A stretch of DNA of 42,983 nt from Flavobacterium tegetincola DSM 22377 (GTDB lineage: Bacteria > Bacteroidota > Bacteroidia > Flavobacteriales > Flavobacteriaceae), in the NCBI RefSeq assembly GCF_000425485.1, contig NZ_KE384383.1, positions 81,039-124,021 on the forward strand, read 5' to 3'. Positions 8,654 to 17,443 of this stretch are shown here, piece after piece. A model generated the notes under the pieces. It was not told where the DNA came from. It saw nothing but the letters and a program-made list of their open reading frames with translations, and made no database searches. Position 1 is the stretch's first letter. Every line of letters begins with the position of its first letter. The position numbers and the translations under genes are program-made.

Positions 8654-8676
8654 TTTCACTTAAAACCATTTCAAAG

Positions 8677-9285
8677 ATGACCATTTTTTCTCTTCTCGAT
8701 TTCATAGGAACCGTTGCTTTTGCTTTGTCTGGTGCTTTAACGGCAATCAATAAAAAGCTGGATCCATTTGGCGTGTTCATCATTGCGTTTGTTACGGCAG
8801 TTGGTGGAGGAACATTGCGCGACATCATGATTGGAAGGACACCAGTCAGTTGGATGTTAGATTTGCGGTACGTTTACTTGATAATTTTTGGTTTTATATT
8901 GGCCATAATTTTTCGAAAGAAATTAGACCGTTTTAGAAAATCTCTATTTTTATTTGACACCATTGGTTTGGGTGTTTTTACATTAATAGGACTTGAAAGA
9001 GGAATCATTTTTGGACTGCATCCCGTAATTTGTATTGCTTTGGGAACAATGACTGCATGTTTTGGAGGTGTCATTCGGGATATTTTATGCAATGAAATAC
9101 CTGTGATTTTTCGCCGTGAAATTTATGCTACGATTTGTATTTTCGGTGGAATTGTGTTTTTTGCACTTAAAGAAATCAATTTGAATCAAGACGTTTTATA
9201 CATCATCACATCCTCTGTTATGATTAGCATGCGACTCTTTGCTGTAAAATACAAGTGGTACTTGCCTACACTACATAAAGCTTAA
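8677..9285 (+). CDS. TRIC-type cation channel protein (UPF0126)
   Basis: Trimeric intracellular cation (TRIC) channel homologue, predicted to conduct K+/Na+ across the inner membrane. The 202-residue protein has seven hydrophobic helices built as two internal repeats of about 80 residues. Each repeat holds the family glycine motif: GGGTLRDIMIGRTPVSW in the first half and GGVIRDILCNEIPVIF in the second. Length matches bacterial members (about 200). It follows the RDD gene by 23 bases, so it may be cotranscribed with it. Its TAA stop overlaps the convergent stop of the T9SS protein gene in a TTAA palindrome (9282-9285). Confidence 0.9.
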   Translation: MTIFSLLDFIGTVAFALSGALTAINKKLDPFGVFIIAFVTAVGGGTLRDIMIGRTPVSWMLDLRYVYLIIFGFILAIIFRKKLDRFRKSLFLFDTIGLGVFTLIGLERGIIFGLHPVICIALGTMTACFGGVIRDILCNEIPVIFRREIYATICIFGGIVFFALKEINLNQDVLYIITSSVMISMRLFAVKYKWYLPTLHKA

Positions 9286-11087
9286 TTTGTAACGTGAATA
9301 AATCCAGTCATTGCCTTTGAATAATCGCGGTCGTTTAAATGTAAGATATAATAATAGGTACCAGGAGTTACTTTATCTCCCATAATTCTCGGGCCTTTAT
9401 TGGCAAATCCATTCCAATCCTCAGTTTGATTATTTCCTTCCCACACTAAATTTCCCCAACGGTTGTAAATTTCCAATTTGAAATCCATAAAAATATCACG
9501 CAATCCTTCTATAAAAAAAGTATCGTTGGAACCATCATTATTTGCCGTAACCAAATTGTATATTTTAGGCGGACAATTTTTTATTTCTAAATAAAAGGGC
9601 ACGATGTTGAAACAAAATTCGGTATTTACGCGAATTACTATTTGCTGTGGCGAAGAAAACGTTTCATACGATGTCAGGTCTACGATGGGATTTTCTTGTG
9701 CATTGGCATCAGCGGCATTATTGTAAAAGGTAACTTCATCTGTGGGATTCATCTTTACAATGTCTTCATAGATAGATAAGTCAAAAATCCCTCGACCCAA
9801 AAGTAAATTACAAGTTTTCAGCGTTTCCAATGTTGGCGTTGCTGGTCCAGAAAAAAGTACAATAGGTTGTGAAAAATCGTTATTATTTTCATCCAATTCT
9901 TTTTGAATTCCGACACCATTCTCAGTTTGATCTACTATGAATTTCAATTCAAAGTCGAGCGGCAGGTTTTCGGGAATTGTAATGGAAATAATGCCACTTT
10001 CAAAGCCGTCAATTGGAATTGAATTTTGGGTAAGAAATGTAGTGACATAAGTGGTATTAGCAAAAATACTAACTGGAATTCCGGACGGCAATTGATCGGT
10101 ACTGTTGGTATTGAAAACCGTATACGGTACAGAAAGTACGCGCGAATTGCATTGAATTTCAGGGGATTCAAATGTAATGGTGGCGTCTGGAAGTTGGTTG
10201 TTTAATTTTGAAATTACGGTAGAGATCATCACAAAATCTTGCAGGGAAACCAACTCAATAGTTGCTGTAGGATTGCTCACTTCTATAAAATCTTCAATGT
10301 CATAAACGTCCAAATCCATATTATACAATTGATCAGAGCCGGTAAAACTATTGGTGCTGTTAAACGCATTATTTAGCGGATTGATAGCATTAGTCAGGTC
10401 GAAACCGTTGAATTTAAACGTCTCTTCATTCGCTAAATCTGCATCGCCTTCCCAAGCGATAAAGCCCAGTTTTGCACCCAGATTGTCCACCACATTCATA
10501 TTGTTTAGCGTCAAAGTCAAGGTGTTTTGTGCTTGCGATACCGCCTGAAGTCCGTCATAAACATTGAGCTGGTTTACTGGTAAAGCATTATTTTTGTAAA
10601 CAATTAAAATCGCCCAACCGCCAAAATTCGTTCTGTTTTGACAATAACCTGAGCCTGTAATGAAAGGTTGTAAATCCAATTCGGAAACCGTGTAAAGTCC
10701 ATTTCCATTGGCTTTAATGATATTTGTGACATCCGCATAAGCAGAAAAGTAATCTAAGTTATTTCTAAAAAGCGGAAAGTTTCGTTCGGAATTTACAAGT
10801 TGACCGTTCAGTTTAATTTCAAAATCTCCTGTTCCTGATCCAGCCCAATAGATAAAAGCCTTTTCTACTTGATCATTATCTTGCAACGTCAAGCTTGCAG
10901 CCGAAGTATTGAGGATTGTGCATAAGTTATTGAGGTTATTTCCAGAAACGGTATTTAACGTATTTCCTACTACTGTAAAGTCATAACGGCCATTAAATTG
11001 CTGCCAAAGAGCCACGTCTTGACCAACGCAATTTGCATTGGTAAGCCAAAATAGGATACAATAAAACAGCCAAAGAGTAGTTTTCAC
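9282..11087 (-). CDS. Secreted protein with T9SS type B (gliding-associated) sorting domain
   Basis: Predicted cell-surface or secreted protein exported by Sec and then the type IX secretion system. The 601-residue protein has a signal peptide (about 1-22) and a beta-rich N-terminal region with an adhesin-like character. A mid-region (about 300-420) contains a CARDB-like fold (NFDFSQPIV-type end of an Ig repeat). The type B C-terminal sorting domain covers the last 90 residues: YNLVTANNDGSNDTFFI, FKLEIYNRWGNLVWEG, GTYYYILHLND and TGFIHV. The only usable start is GTG at 11085-11087, because no ATG lies in frame before the signal peptide. No enzyme motif was seen; the role of the passenger is unknown. 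The T9SS machinery is not in this window. Confidence 0.88.
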   Translation of the reverse strand: MKTTLWLFYCILFWLTNANCVGQDVALWQQFNGRYDFTVVGNTLNTVSGNNLNNLCTILNTSAASLTLQDNDQVEKAFIYWAGSGTGDFEIKLNGQLVNSERNFPLFRNNLDYFSAYADVTNIIKANGNGLYTVSELDLQPFITGSGYCQNRTNFGGWAILIVYKNNALPVNQLNVYDGLQAVSQAQNTLTLTLNNMNVVDNLGAKLGFIAWEGDADLANEETFKFNGFDLTNAINPLNNAFNSTNSFTGSDQLYNMDLDVYDIEDFIEVSNPTATIELVSLQDFVMISTVISKLNNQLPDATITFESPEIQCNSRVLSVPYTVFNTNSTDQLPSGIPVSIFANTTYVTTFLTQNSIPIDGFESGIISITIPENLPLDFELKFIVDQTENGVGIQKELDENNNDFSQPIVLFSGPATPTLETLKTCNLLLGRGIFDLSIYEDIVKMNPTDEVTFYNNAADANAQENPIVDLTSYETFSSPQQIVIRVNTEFCFNIVPFYLEIKNCPPKIYNLVTANNDGSNDTFFIEGLRDIFMDFKLEIYNRWGNLVWEGNNQTEDWNGFANKGPRIMGDKVTPGTYYYILHLNDRDYSKAMTGFIHVTN

Positions 11088-11229
11088 AGAATAAATGTGG
11101 ATTTAAAAGTTTAAAGATAGCTTTTTTTGTCAAAATCATTCGCATCAATTTTAGTGATTTTTCAATTGCTATTGGTGGCTATTCCTAAAAAAATCAGTAA
11201 TTTTCCCCATTAAATGTAGCCTTTTGAAT

Positions 11230-12201
11230 ATGTATACTGTTCGGTTGTACCAAAAAAATGATTTTGATTCTTGGAATGCTTTTATTGATCAAGCAAAGAA
11301 CGCCACTTTTCTGTTCCATCGTAATTTTATGGAGTATCATGAAGATCGATTTGTAGATTATTCTTTAATCATCGAGGATGGTAGTAAATGTGTTGCCGTT
11401 CTGCCAGCCAATTTTTCAAATAATCAGGTTTTTTCGCATCAAGGACTTTCGTATGGAGGTTTAGTTTATGATAAAAAGACAAAATTAGCAACAGTGCTTA
11501 CTATTTTTAAATATATTTTGGAATTCTTGAAGCAGAATGAAATTAGCAAATTTCAGGTAAAATTAACACCCTCTTTTTACACTGATTATCCTTCAGACGA
11601 GTTGAATTACGCACTTTTTTTGACAGAAGCTAAACTGATTCGGAGAGATACACATGCTATTATTGAATTGCAGAAGGGAATTTCTATTACAAAAGGACGA
11701 ATGGAAGGTGTTGCAAAAGCGATAAAGCAAAAATTGATCATTAAAGAAGAGACTGAATTTCATGCCTTTTGGAACCAAATTTTGATTCCGAATCTTGCAG
11801 AAATGCATCAAGCTAAACCTGTGCATACATTAGAAGAAATACAGTATTTACATCAGAAATTTCCAGATAATATAAGGCAATTTAATGTATATCATTATGA
11901 TAAACTGGTTGCTGGAACTACTATTTTTGAAACCAAAAATGTAGCTCATGCTCAATATATTTCAGGAAATAATGATAAAGGTAAATTGGGCAGTGTAGAT
12001 TTTTTATACCATCATTTACTCACAAATATCTTTAGCCATAAAGAAATCTTTGATTTTGGAATTTCGAATAGTAATGAAGGTAAAACCTTAAATGGAGGTT
12101 TGTCTTTTTGGAAAGAAAGTTTTGGAGCACACATTATTTCCCAAGATTTTTATGAAGTAAATACAGCTAATTATGGTCTTTTAGAAAACGTAGTACTATG
12201 A
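11230..12201 (+). CDS. FemAB/BioF2-like GNAT acyltransferase of the glycan cluster
   Basis: Predicted cytoplasmic acyl- or aminoacyltransferase with two GNAT-like halves; such genes accompany amino-sugar aminotransferases in flavobacterial surface-glycan loci, suggesting N-acylation of the amino sugar made by its neighbour (inference). The 323-residue protein shows the FemAB-like pattern: an N-terminal lobe with FLFHRNFMEYHEDRF and SHQGLSYGGLVYD, and a C-terminal lobe with YHYDKLVAGTTIFETKNVAHAQYISGN and FDFGISNSNEG. I chose ATG 11230; a TTG two codons upstream is also possible. Its stop overlaps the start of the aminotransferase by four bases (ATGA), so the two are coupled. The exact donor is unknown. 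Confidence 0.75.
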   Translation: MYTVRLYQKNDFDSWNAFIDQAKNATFLFHRNFMEYHEDRFVDYSLIIEDGSKCVAVLPANFSNNQVFSHQGLSYGGLVYDKKTKLATVLTIFKYILEFLKQNEISKFQVKLTPSFYTDYPSDELNYALFLTEAKLIRRDTHAIIELQKGISITKGRMEGVAKAIKQKLIIKEETEFHAFWNQILIPNLAEMHQAKPVHTLEEIQYLHQKFPDNIRQFNVYHYDKLVAGTTIFETKNVAHAQYISGNNDKGKLGSVDFLYHHLLTNIFSHKEIFDFGISNSNEGKTLNGGLSFWKESFGAHIISQDFYEVNTANYGLLENVVL

Positions 12202-13343
12202 TTCAATTTTTAGATTTACATAAAATAAACCAACCCTACGAAGCACTTTTTCAAGCAAAATTAAAATCAGTTTTGGATAAAGGTTGGTACATTTTAGGAA
12301 ACGAAGTGGAAAAGTTTGAGAACCATTTTGCGGATTATTGCGGCACAAAATTTTGCATTGGAGTAGGAAATGGGTTGGATGCTTTGATATTAATTTTTAA
12401 AGCCTACATTGAATTGGGAAAACTCCAAAAAGGAGATGAAATTATCGTTCCTGCAAATACGTATATTGCAAGTATTTTAGCGATTTTACAAGCCGATTTA
12501 ATTCCCGTTTTAGTAGAGCCGGACGAGAAGACGTTCAATTTAGATCCCAATTTATTAGCTGAAAAAATCACTTCTAAAACAAAAGCAATTTTGGTGGTGC
12601 ATTTATACGGTCAATTGGCGGATATGAATAAAATTAATGATTTTGCAAACCAACATAGTTTAATAGTTGTCGAAGATGCTGCACAAGCACATGGAGCAAA
12701 AAGTGAAATCCCAGAAAATAAACTCCAAATTTCAAATTCCAACACTCAAAACCTAGAACCTAGAACTTATAACCTACAACAAGCAAGTGCCTACAGCTTT
12801 TATCCTTCTAAAAATTTAGGAGCACTTGGTGATGGAGGAGCAATTACCACCAATGATCTTGATTTAGCGAACGTACTATTTTCACTTCGAAACTACGGTT
12901 CAGAAGTGAAATACCATAATGATTTTATTGGTGTGAATTCTAGATTAGACGAGCTTCAAGCAGCTTTTTTAAATGTAAAATTGCCTAATTTAGATTCAGA
13001 AAATGAGCGACGAGTTGATATCGCAAAGAAGTATTTAGCAGAAATAAAAAACGATAAAATCACATTGCCTTTTTATGATAATTCGACTAATCATGTGTTT
13101 CATTTGTTTGTAATTCGCACCAGAAACCGCAATGAATTGCAAGAATATTTAGCTAAAAATAGCATCCAAACGCAAATTCATTATCCAATTCCGCCGCATA
13201 AACAAAAAGCGTTAAAAGAATTGAATCATCTTTCTTTTCCAATAACTGAAAAAATGCACGATCAAGTACTTTCTTTGCCAATGAGTCCTGTTTTGAGGGA
13301 TGAAGAAGTGGCACAAATCATTCAAATTATAAACCAATATTAA
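12198..13343 (+). CDS. DegT/DnrJ/EryC1/StrS sugar 3-aminotransferase (FdtB/QdtB-like)
   Basis: PLP-dependent transaminase that would turn a dTDP-3-keto-6-deoxyhexose into the 3-amino sugar, using the product of the ketoisomerase encoded at 17440. The 381-residue protein has the expected order: FLDLHKIN start, GVGNGLDALILIFKAY, VPANTYIASILAI, VVEDAAQAHGA (PLP aspartate) and SFYPSKNLGALGDGG with the Schiff-base lysine K205. A NSRLDELQAAFLNVKL segment and an IQTQIHYPIPPHKQ end follow. Unusual: between AHGA and SFYP the usual GKxxGxxGDA stretch is replaced by about 30 residues, of which 175-195 are encoded by G-poor repeat-like DNA (12720-12782). The reading frame stays open. Whether the enzyme still works is uncertain. 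Confidence 0.88.
   Translation: MIQFLDLHKINQPYEALFQAKLKSVLDKGWYILGNEVEKFENHFADYCGTKFCIGVGNGLDALILIFKAYIELGKLQKGDEIIVPANTYIASILAILQADLIPVLVEPDEKTFNLDPNLLAEKITSKTKAILVVHLYGQLADMNKINDFANQHSLIVVEDAAQAHGAKSEIPENKLQISNSNTQNLEPRTYNLQQASAYSFYPSKNLGALGDGGAITTNDLDLANVLFSLRNYGSEVKYHNDFIGVNSRLDELQAAFLNVKLPNLDSENERRVDIAKKYLAEIKNDKITLPFYDNSTNHVFHLFVIRTRNRNELQEYLAKNSIQTQIHYPIPPHKQKALKELNHLSFPITEKMHDQVLSLPMSPVLRDEEVAQIIQIINQY
12720..12782. repeat. Repeat-like insert inside the aminotransferase gene
   Basis: About 63 bases on the plus strand are nearly free of G and made of short repeated words: CCAAATTTCAAATTCCAA, AACCTAGAACCTAGAAC and ATAACCTACAAC. This differs sharply from the flanking coding sequence. 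It is translated in frame as residues 175-195 (K, then LQISNSNTQN and LEPRTYNLQQ). It resembles, from memory, AAATTCCAA / AACCTAGAAC repeats found between genes in flavobacteria. Confidence 0.6.
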
Positions 13344-13344
13344 T

Positions 13345-14619
13345 TTGAATTTTATAAAAAAAATACTGCAATCACAGTTATTCAAGATCTCATCTTTAAA
13401 CAGTGTGAGCGTTTTGATCAAAATGGGTACAGGATTGATTACCTCGAAAATGATTGCAATTTTTGTAGGGCCAAGTGGAATGGCTTACATTGGTAATTTT
13501 AGGAATTTCATTACAACTCTAGAAGGCTTTTCTACGCTAGCATTTCCGTCCGGCATTGTAAAATATGTAGGTGAAAATGAAAATAACGAAAAGCAACTGA
13601 ATCAAATTATTACAACCATATTAGTTACTTTCTTAGTATTATCTAGTATAATAAGTTGTGTATTATATTTATATTCAGATGTACTTTGCGCAAAAATATT
13701 TGGAAGTAATTTAGAATTTCAAATTGTATTTAAGGTTGTAGCAGCTGTGTTACCATTTAGCGTTGTGTCGGTACTTTTTGTGAGTATTATCAATGGTTTA
13801 GGAAAGTACAGTAAACTTATTTACGCAACGATTATAAGTAATGTTTTAGCTTTATTATTGACAGTTTTATTGATTTACAAATTTGAATTACTTGGAGCAC
13901 TACTGTCAATAGCGGTAAGTCCGGCAGTTCTTTTTGCTGTTACTTTCTTTTATGTGCCAAAGGAATTACAGATACTAAAAAGAATAAATTTAAAACAGTA
14001 TGATTTCTCGATCATCAAAAAATTATCTGGATTCTCCTTTATGATCTTACCGTCCATTTTGTTAAGTCCTTACTTGACACTTGAAATACGTAAGTTTTTA
14101 ATTGAACGAGTCGGACTTATTGATGCTGGTTTTTGGGAAGCAATGACACGGGTTTCCAACTTATATCTAATTTTTATCAGTACACTCATTAGTCTTTATT
14201 TTTATCCCCAATTGATAAAAGCTACTAATGCAATTCAAACAAAAAAAGTTTTTGCAAGCTTTTATAAAACTATTGTTCCTCTATTTATTTTGTGCTCCAT
14301 TGCAATCTATATTTTTAGATTTTGGATTCTCAAAATACTTTATAGTGATGAGTTCCTACCTGTTTCAGATCTATTTGTTTGGCAAATGGTAGGCGACTTA
14401 TTTAAAATCTGCGGAATGATTTTGGGCTTTCAGTTTTTGGCAAAAAAGATAATTATACCATATATTGTATTCGAAGTTTTATCAATTGTGTTTCTGTATT
14501 TTTTAAGTATATATTGCATCGAAACTATTGGAGTTCAAGGAGTTTTGATTGCGCAAGCTATTGAGCATTTTCTCTATTTCATTATTTTATTGTGCTATTT
14601 TCGTAAAATGATATTTTAA
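13345..14619 (+). CDS. wzx: Wzx-type O-antigen/oligosaccharide flippase
   Basis: Polytopic inner-membrane translocase of the MATE/MOP superfamily that flips lipid-linked oligosaccharide to the periplasm. The 424-residue protein has about 12 hydrophobic helices and the family N-terminus FKISSLNSVSVLIKMGTGLI, then FVGPSGMAYIGNFRNF. It is most like the O-antigen translocase (WzxE-like) branch. The start is TTG at 13345-13347, one base after the aminotransferase stop. The next in-frame ATG (residue 27) would remove the conserved first helix, so TTG is preferred. No Wzy polymerase accompanies it in this window, so the product may be a short oligosaccharide, or the polymerase may lie elsewhere. Confidence 0.9.
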   Translation: MNFIKKILQSQLFKISSLNSVSVLIKMGTGLITSKMIAIFVGPSGMAYIGNFRNFITTLEGFSTLAFPSGIVKYVGENENNEKQLNQIITTILVTFLVLSSIISCVLYLYSDVLCAKIFGSNLEFQIVFKVVAAVLPFSVVSVLFVSIINGLGKYSKLIYATIISNVLALLLTVLLIYKFELLGALLSIAVSPAVLFAVTFFYVPKELQILKRINLKQYDFSIIKKLSGFSFMILPSILLSPYLTLEIRKFLIERVGLIDAGFWEAMTRVSNLYLIFISTLISLYFYPQLIKATNAIQTKKVFASFYKTIVPLFILCSIAIYIFRFWILKILYSDEFLPVSDLFVWQMVGDLFKICGMILGFQFLAKKIIIPYIVFEVLSIVFLYFLSIYCIETIGVQGVLIAQAIEHFLYFIILLCYFRKMIF

Positions 14620-14639
14620 TATTTAATTTTTTTCAGTAC

Positions 14640-15647
14640 ATGACTAATGACTTATTGATAACCGTTTTTGTTCCTGTTTACAATGGCGAAAAATATTTAG
14701 AACACACTTTACAGTCGATTCAGCAGCAAACGTACGCCAATATTGAAATTTTGTTGGTCGATGATTCTTCGACAGATGGAAGTTTAGAAATTTTAAATCA
14801 TTTTGCTGAAAAGGATGCTAGATTTAAAGTTTTTGTCAAAGAGAATGGAGGAATTGTAGCTAAATCAATGAATTACATTATGCATAAAATTCAAGGTGCT
14901 TTCTTTTTTTACAGTTCTCAGGACGATCTTTTTTCGCCAGATTTAATTGAAAAAATGGTGTCGAGACAAATAGAAACTGCAGCGGATACGGTGCTTCCCG
15001 ATATGGAATTTTATTTTGAAGGTAATAAAGACAACGCACAAATTATCGGTTTAAACTCCAACAAAAACATTCAATTAAAAGGAAAAGAGGCGTGTTATGC
15101 ATCTTTAAATTGGACTATTCATGGTTTTGCAATGTTCAAAAGTAGTTTAGTACAATCAGAATTTTTTCCAGAAGACGCTTTTGATTCAGATGAATATGTG
15201 ACACGAAAATTATTTTTAAAAAGTAATAAGATAGTATTTAGCGGTGGATTGTTCTACTACCGTCAAGACAATGAACATGCCATTACAAAGTCGTTTTCTA
15301 AGAAAAACTTTTACGTTTTAAACACTTCATGGAAGCTGTTGAAATTGCTTAAAGAAAATAATTTTGATGAAGAAGTAGTTTTTAAGCATCAATTGGTTTT
15401 GATGCAACAGTATTTGGATTTTCGTATACTTTATGAAAGATATTGTTTTGAATCTGAAGACGATAAAAATGAGGTCAATCTTTTTTTGAATCAGTTTAAA
15501 GAAAATAATTTTAAAACTAACTTTTATTATACTAACTTCAACTACGTAATACGGAATTTGAAGTTTTATTATCTAGGTTTTGTTTTAGTAGTAAAGTCAC
15601 CCGTTTTGTTTAAAATTTTTAGGATATACAAAAAGCTAAAATCGTAA
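14640..15647 (+). CDS. Family 2 glycosyltransferase (A)
   Basis: Inverting GT-A glycosyltransferase predicted to add one sugar to the lipid-linked glycan at the cytoplasmic face. The 335-residue protein starts with the classic GT2 pattern VFVPVYNGEKYLEHTLQSI, then NIEILLVDDSSTDGS (nucleotide-binding aspartates) and an SSQDDLFSPDLIE segment in the DxD position. The C-terminal 100 residues are hydrophobic and basic and may touch the membrane. It follows the flippase by 20 bases on the same strand and is probably cotranscribed. Donor and acceptor cannot be deduced. Confidence 0.88.
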   Translation: MTNDLLITVFVPVYNGEKYLEHTLQSIQQQTYANIEILLVDDSSTDGSLEILNHFAEKDARFKVFVKENGGIVAKSMNYIMHKIQGAFFFYSSQDDLFSPDLIEKMVSRQIETAADTVLPDMEFYFEGNKDNAQIIGLNSNKNIQLKGKEACYASLNWTIHGFAMFKSSLVQSEFFPEDAFDSDEYVTRKLFLKSNKIVFSGGLFYYRQDNEHAITKSFSKKNFYVLNTSWKLLKLLKENNFDEEVVFKHQLVLMQQYLDFRILYERYCFESEDDKNEVNLFLNQFKENNFKTNFYYTNFNYVIRNLKFYYLGFVLVVKSPVLFKIFRIYKKLKS

Positions 15648-15653
15648 TTAAAG

Positions 15654-16559
15654 TTAATGATTAGTCGTTTTAATCTTTAATCGGACTTTCAATTCTAAGA
15701 TGGCATACTTAAAAAGTAATCCAAAATCCCGAGTGTCAAATGCAACTGTCATTTCATAATGAATTTTTTTCAACATTGCTTTAAATTCGGCTTTGTTGCG
15801 GTTTAATAGAAATATTTTTTCCACAATTATATAAGTTGAATAATTAAATTTTCTAGTTCGCTTATTGTTCTTTTTCAAAAACAAACTGTAAAGTGAACTC
15901 TCTAAAACCCTTTTTTTGATTAAGATTTCATCAATGTATTCGAGGTTGTAAATTCGTGAAGCTCTAATCCAAAAGTCATAATCTTCATAAGCTAGATTTT
16001 CATCATAACCATTTAATTGCATAAAAACTTCTCTTTTAACTAATGCACTGACCGAGCACAAAGTGTTTTCTCCACTTAAGAGGCCAATGTAGATGTCTCC
16101 ATTTGCTTGTAAATTGATTCTTTTTCTGTTGGAATCCGTTTTAAAGTAATCCTTTAAAAACGAGCTGTCTTCTGAGATTAATGCTGCATTTCCATAAATA
16201 AATCCTAGATTTTTGAAGCTACTATTTTTAAAACCTTGTAATTGTTTGGAAATACAATCAGGAACCAAAACATCATCTGCAGCTAGATCAATAAGAAATG
16301 CACCTTTTGAAATTTTAAAAGCGTTATTAAAGGTTTTAGTGTTGCCTAAATTTTCAGTGTTTTTAATAAAAGGAATAGCAGGATTTTCTTTTAACCAATT
16401 TTCAATCACTTGAACTGAATTATCGGTACTAAAATCGTCTGCAATAATAAGTTCAATATTTTTATGGGTTTGATTAATTACCGAATTTAAAGCTTCTACA
16501 ATGTAGGGGCCTTGGTTATAGCAAAGACAGATGACGGTAACTAATGGGTTGTTTTGCAT
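15654..16559 (-). CDS. Family 2 glycosyltransferase (B)
   Basis: GT-A fold glycosyltransferase of 301 residues. Motifs: VTVICLCYNQGPYIVEALNSVINQ, NIELIIADDFSTDNSVQVIENW, and an AADDVLVPDCISKQ segment as the metal-binding region. GYDENLAYEDYDFWIRAS provides the ED catalytic-base motif. It lies on the strand opposite the surrounding cluster and converges on glycosyltransferase A with six bases between stops, so it needs its own promoter. Its 5' end abuts the promoter of the divergent gene at 16604. Sugar specificity is unknown. Confidence 0.88.
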   Translation of the reverse strand: MQNNPLVTVICLCYNQGPYIVEALNSVINQTHKNIELIIADDFSTDNSVQVIENWLKENPAIPFIKNTENLGNTKTFNNAFKISKGAFLIDLAADDVLVPDCISKQLQGFKNSSFKNLGFIYGNAALISEDSSFLKDYFKTDSNRKRINLQANGDIYIGLLSGENTLCSVSALVKREVFMQLNGYDENLAYEDYDFWIRASRIYNLEYIDEILIKKRVLESSLYSLFLKKNNKRTRKFNYSTYIIVEKIFLLNRNKAEFKAMLKKIHYEMTVAFDTRDFGLLFKYAILELKVRLKIKTTNH

Positions 16560-16586
16560 GAATAAATAATAATAATATTATATTTG
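16553..16586 (+). promoter_or_regulatory. Promoter for glycosyltransferase C
   Basis: TTTG (16553-16556), a 22-base spacer, then TATATTTG (16579-16586) match the Bacteroidetes TTTG / TAnnTTTG promoter pattern. The -7 box ends 17 bases before the TTG start at 16604. The -33 element lies within the first codons of the opposing gene. Confidence 0.55.
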
Positions 16587-16603
16587 CTAAAATATAAAAT
16601 TAA

Positions 16604-17443
16604 TTGAAAGATCCTTACATTATTGCTGATATAGAGTTTTTAATTTCTACGCAAAATAAAGTGTCGTTAGATTTTTTAAAAGCTATATTTAAAGGGTATG
16701 ATTTAACCAAGACCTCTATTTTAATTGTCAATCAGACTCAACCTGATATGTTGCTACATTCTGATTTTTATAATATTAGAATTGTAAATTCGTATGAAAA
16801 AGGTGTGGCAAAAAGCAGAAATTTAGCGTTGCAGAATGCAAGAGGTAAAATCGTTGTTTTTACGGATGATGATGTAGAATATTTTCAAGATACATGCCAA
16901 ATTATTGTAGACGCTTACAACAGTAACAATACACCGGATGCTATTTTATTTCAGGCGCAAAAAAGTAATTCAGAATTGTTAAAGCCGTATGCAAATAACG
17001 TTCAGGATCCTATTTCCACTATGTCAATTCTAAATTGTGGAACTATAGAGATCACATTAAAAACAGAGAATTTTGATCCAAGTAGATTTAAATTTGATGA
17101 ACGATTTGGCATCAACGCAGCTTTTGAATTAGGTGATGAACCCGTTTTTATAATGGATTTAAAAAGGGATGGGAAAAGGGTTCTTTTTGTTAATAAATCA
17201 ATTGTGCAACATGAAAATATCACAACAATATTAAAAAACAGCGCGGAAAAAAACTATTTCATTTTAGGGGCTTTTTACAAGCGCATTTTCCCAAAGTACC
17301 ACAAGATTTGGATTTTTATAAAAGTGTTTTTTGATCTAAAACAAAAAAAAATTAAAGTAAATGAAGTTTTTAATTTACTCGGTTGTGCAAAAGAAGGACG
17401 TAATAAATATATTTCTACAATAGCTAAAAACAATAGTTTATGA
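16604..17443 (+). CDS. Glycosyltransferase-like protein (GT2/GT-A, divergent) (C)
   Basis: A 279-residue protein with a GT-A core but without the usual N-terminal VSVIxPxYN motif. It starts IIADIEFLISTQNKVSLDFLK and goes on with VNSYEKGVAKSRNLALQNA and IVVFTDDDVEYF, where the DDD supplies the metal site; FELGDEPVFIMDL sits in the acceptor region. This layout is seen in putative rhamnosyl- or hexosyltransferases of glycan clusters. Translation begins at TTG 16604-16606; the first internal ATG would remove about 50 residues including the core strand. Its stop overlaps the start of the ketoisomerase gene by four bases, implying coupled translation. Confidence 0.75.
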   Translation: MKDPYIIADIEFLISTQNKVSLDFLKAIFKGYDLTKTSILIVNQTQPDMLLHSDFYNIRIVNSYEKGVAKSRNLALQNARGKIVVFTDDDVEYFQDTCQIIVDAYNSNNTPDAILFQAQKSNSELLKPYANNVQDPISTMSILNCGTIEITLKTENFDPSRFKFDERFGINAAFELGDEPVFIMDLKRDGKRVLFVNKSIVQHENITTILKNSAEKNYFILGAFYKRIFPKYHKIWIFIKVFFDLKQKKIKVNEVFNLLGCAKEGRNKYISTIAKNNSL

